The translations under genes were made by a program, and so were the position numbers. A stretch of DNA of 7,002 bases from Planctomycetota bacterium (GTDB lineage: Bacteria > Planctomycetota > SZUA-567). Under the pieces are notes generated by a model. That model was not told where the DNA came from. It saw only the letters and a list, made by a program, of their open reading frames with translations, and ran no database searches. This document shows, piece after piece, positions 6,778-7,002 of this stretch. The stretch covers positions 1 to 7,002 of the forward strand of contig JAJBSZ010000095.1 of assembly GCA_020861125.1 (NCBI GenBank), written 5' to 3'. How positions within the stretch are numbered: position 1 is the first letter of the stretch; every line of letters starts with the position of its first letter.

Positions 6778-6831
6778 CCGGTACCGATCGGTGCCCGGCG
6801 ACGGCCTGCACGTGCCGTCGGGCCACTGGCC
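6778..6831. promoter_or_regulatory. Cluster of three inverted repeats ahead of the LptE-like gene
   Basis: Three palindromic elements stand side by side in the 102-base gap: ACCGATCGGT (6783-6792), a perfect 10-base palindrome; CGACGGC/GCCGTCG (6799-6805 and 6814-6820) around an eight-base loop; and GGCC-ACT-GGCC (6821-6831). None is followed by a T-run in either direction, so they are not an ordinary intrinsic terminator. They could structure the mRNA between the two genes or form protein-binding sites. Confidence 0.4.
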
Positions 6832-6856
6832 GATCCGTCTATGACCACACCGGGTA

Positions 6857-7002
6857 TTATCTGAAATCTTCGTCAAATGTCCAGCCCCCACCTGTATTCC
6901 GACTGGGAGCCGGGGCGGGCCGGAGACCGCTTGGCACCTGGAAGCCGGGATCCGGCTGGTAGTACTGCGGCTCGGGCACGATGGCCGGTGCGGGGGGCGG
7001 CG
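6857..7002 (-). CDS. C-terminus of an unidentified Pro-rich protein (partial)
   Basis: Forty-seven codons are visible before a TAA stop at 6857-6859; the gene continues past the right edge. The peptide is rich in Pro, Ala, Tyr and Gln (it includes VPEPQYYQPDPGF and RPAPAPSR) and ends GGGWTFDEDFR. This looks like a disordered tail ending in a short acidic-aromatic motif. The other two minus-strand frames give less protein-like text (one Arg/Ser-rich, one stopping earlier), which supports this frame. In some Gram-negative lineages genes for outer-membrane assembly lie next to lptE, so an envelope role is possible, but the family cannot be recognised from this tail. Confidence 0.6.
   Translation of the reverse strand, partial: PPPAPAIVPEPQYYQPDPGFQVPSGLRPAPAPSRNTGGGWTFDEDFR

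Noticed and set aside
6182..6844. Plus-strand open frame of 220 codons opposite the LptE-like gene
   Set aside because: It has no family resemblance, while the minus-strand frame has a signal peptide, a lipobox and a strong ribosome binding site.

Overview
The window is GC-rich DNA in which every gene I can support lies on the minus strand, so transcription runs from the right edge to the left. Signs of a Gram-negative host are an outer-membrane LPS-assembly lipoprotein (LptE-like) and a full-length FtsH. The style of the FtsH protease domain reminds me of the PVC group (Verrucomicrobiota/Kiritimatiellota/Lentisphaerota). That is an impression only, and the host assignment is low confidence.

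Right part (about 5885-7002): the Pro-rich C-terminus of an unrecognised protein enters from the right edge. After a 102-base gap filled with inverted repeats comes an LptE-like lipoprotein gene, closed by a strong intrinsic terminator. The following spacer to ftsH carries an 8-7-8 inverted repeat, a 15-base mirror repeat and a direct repeat, and it must contain the ftsH start signals.

Centre (3829-5884): ftsH encodes a complete 660-residue membrane AAA+ zinc protease and has its own textbook intrinsic terminator. Its ATPase domain has two departures from the usual FtsH consensus.

Left part (256-3650): immediately behind the ftsH terminator is a tightly packed three-gene phage block. It holds the large terminase subunit (TerL), a small protein of a type found between terminase and portal in some podoviruses, and a head-to-tail connector (portal) protein of the T7/epsilon15-like type. 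TerL and portal look intact. No small terminase, capsid, tail, integrase or lysis gene is visible. The block ends at a roughly 210-base AT-rich spacer with a repeated CGTTAAATT motif, beyond which a secreted or membrane protein gene begins and runs off the left edge. The block is either one edge of a longer prophage or a stripped DNA-packaging remnant lodged behind ftsH; this window alone cannot tell.

No RNA genes, CRISPR array, insertion sequence or clear new defence system was seen.
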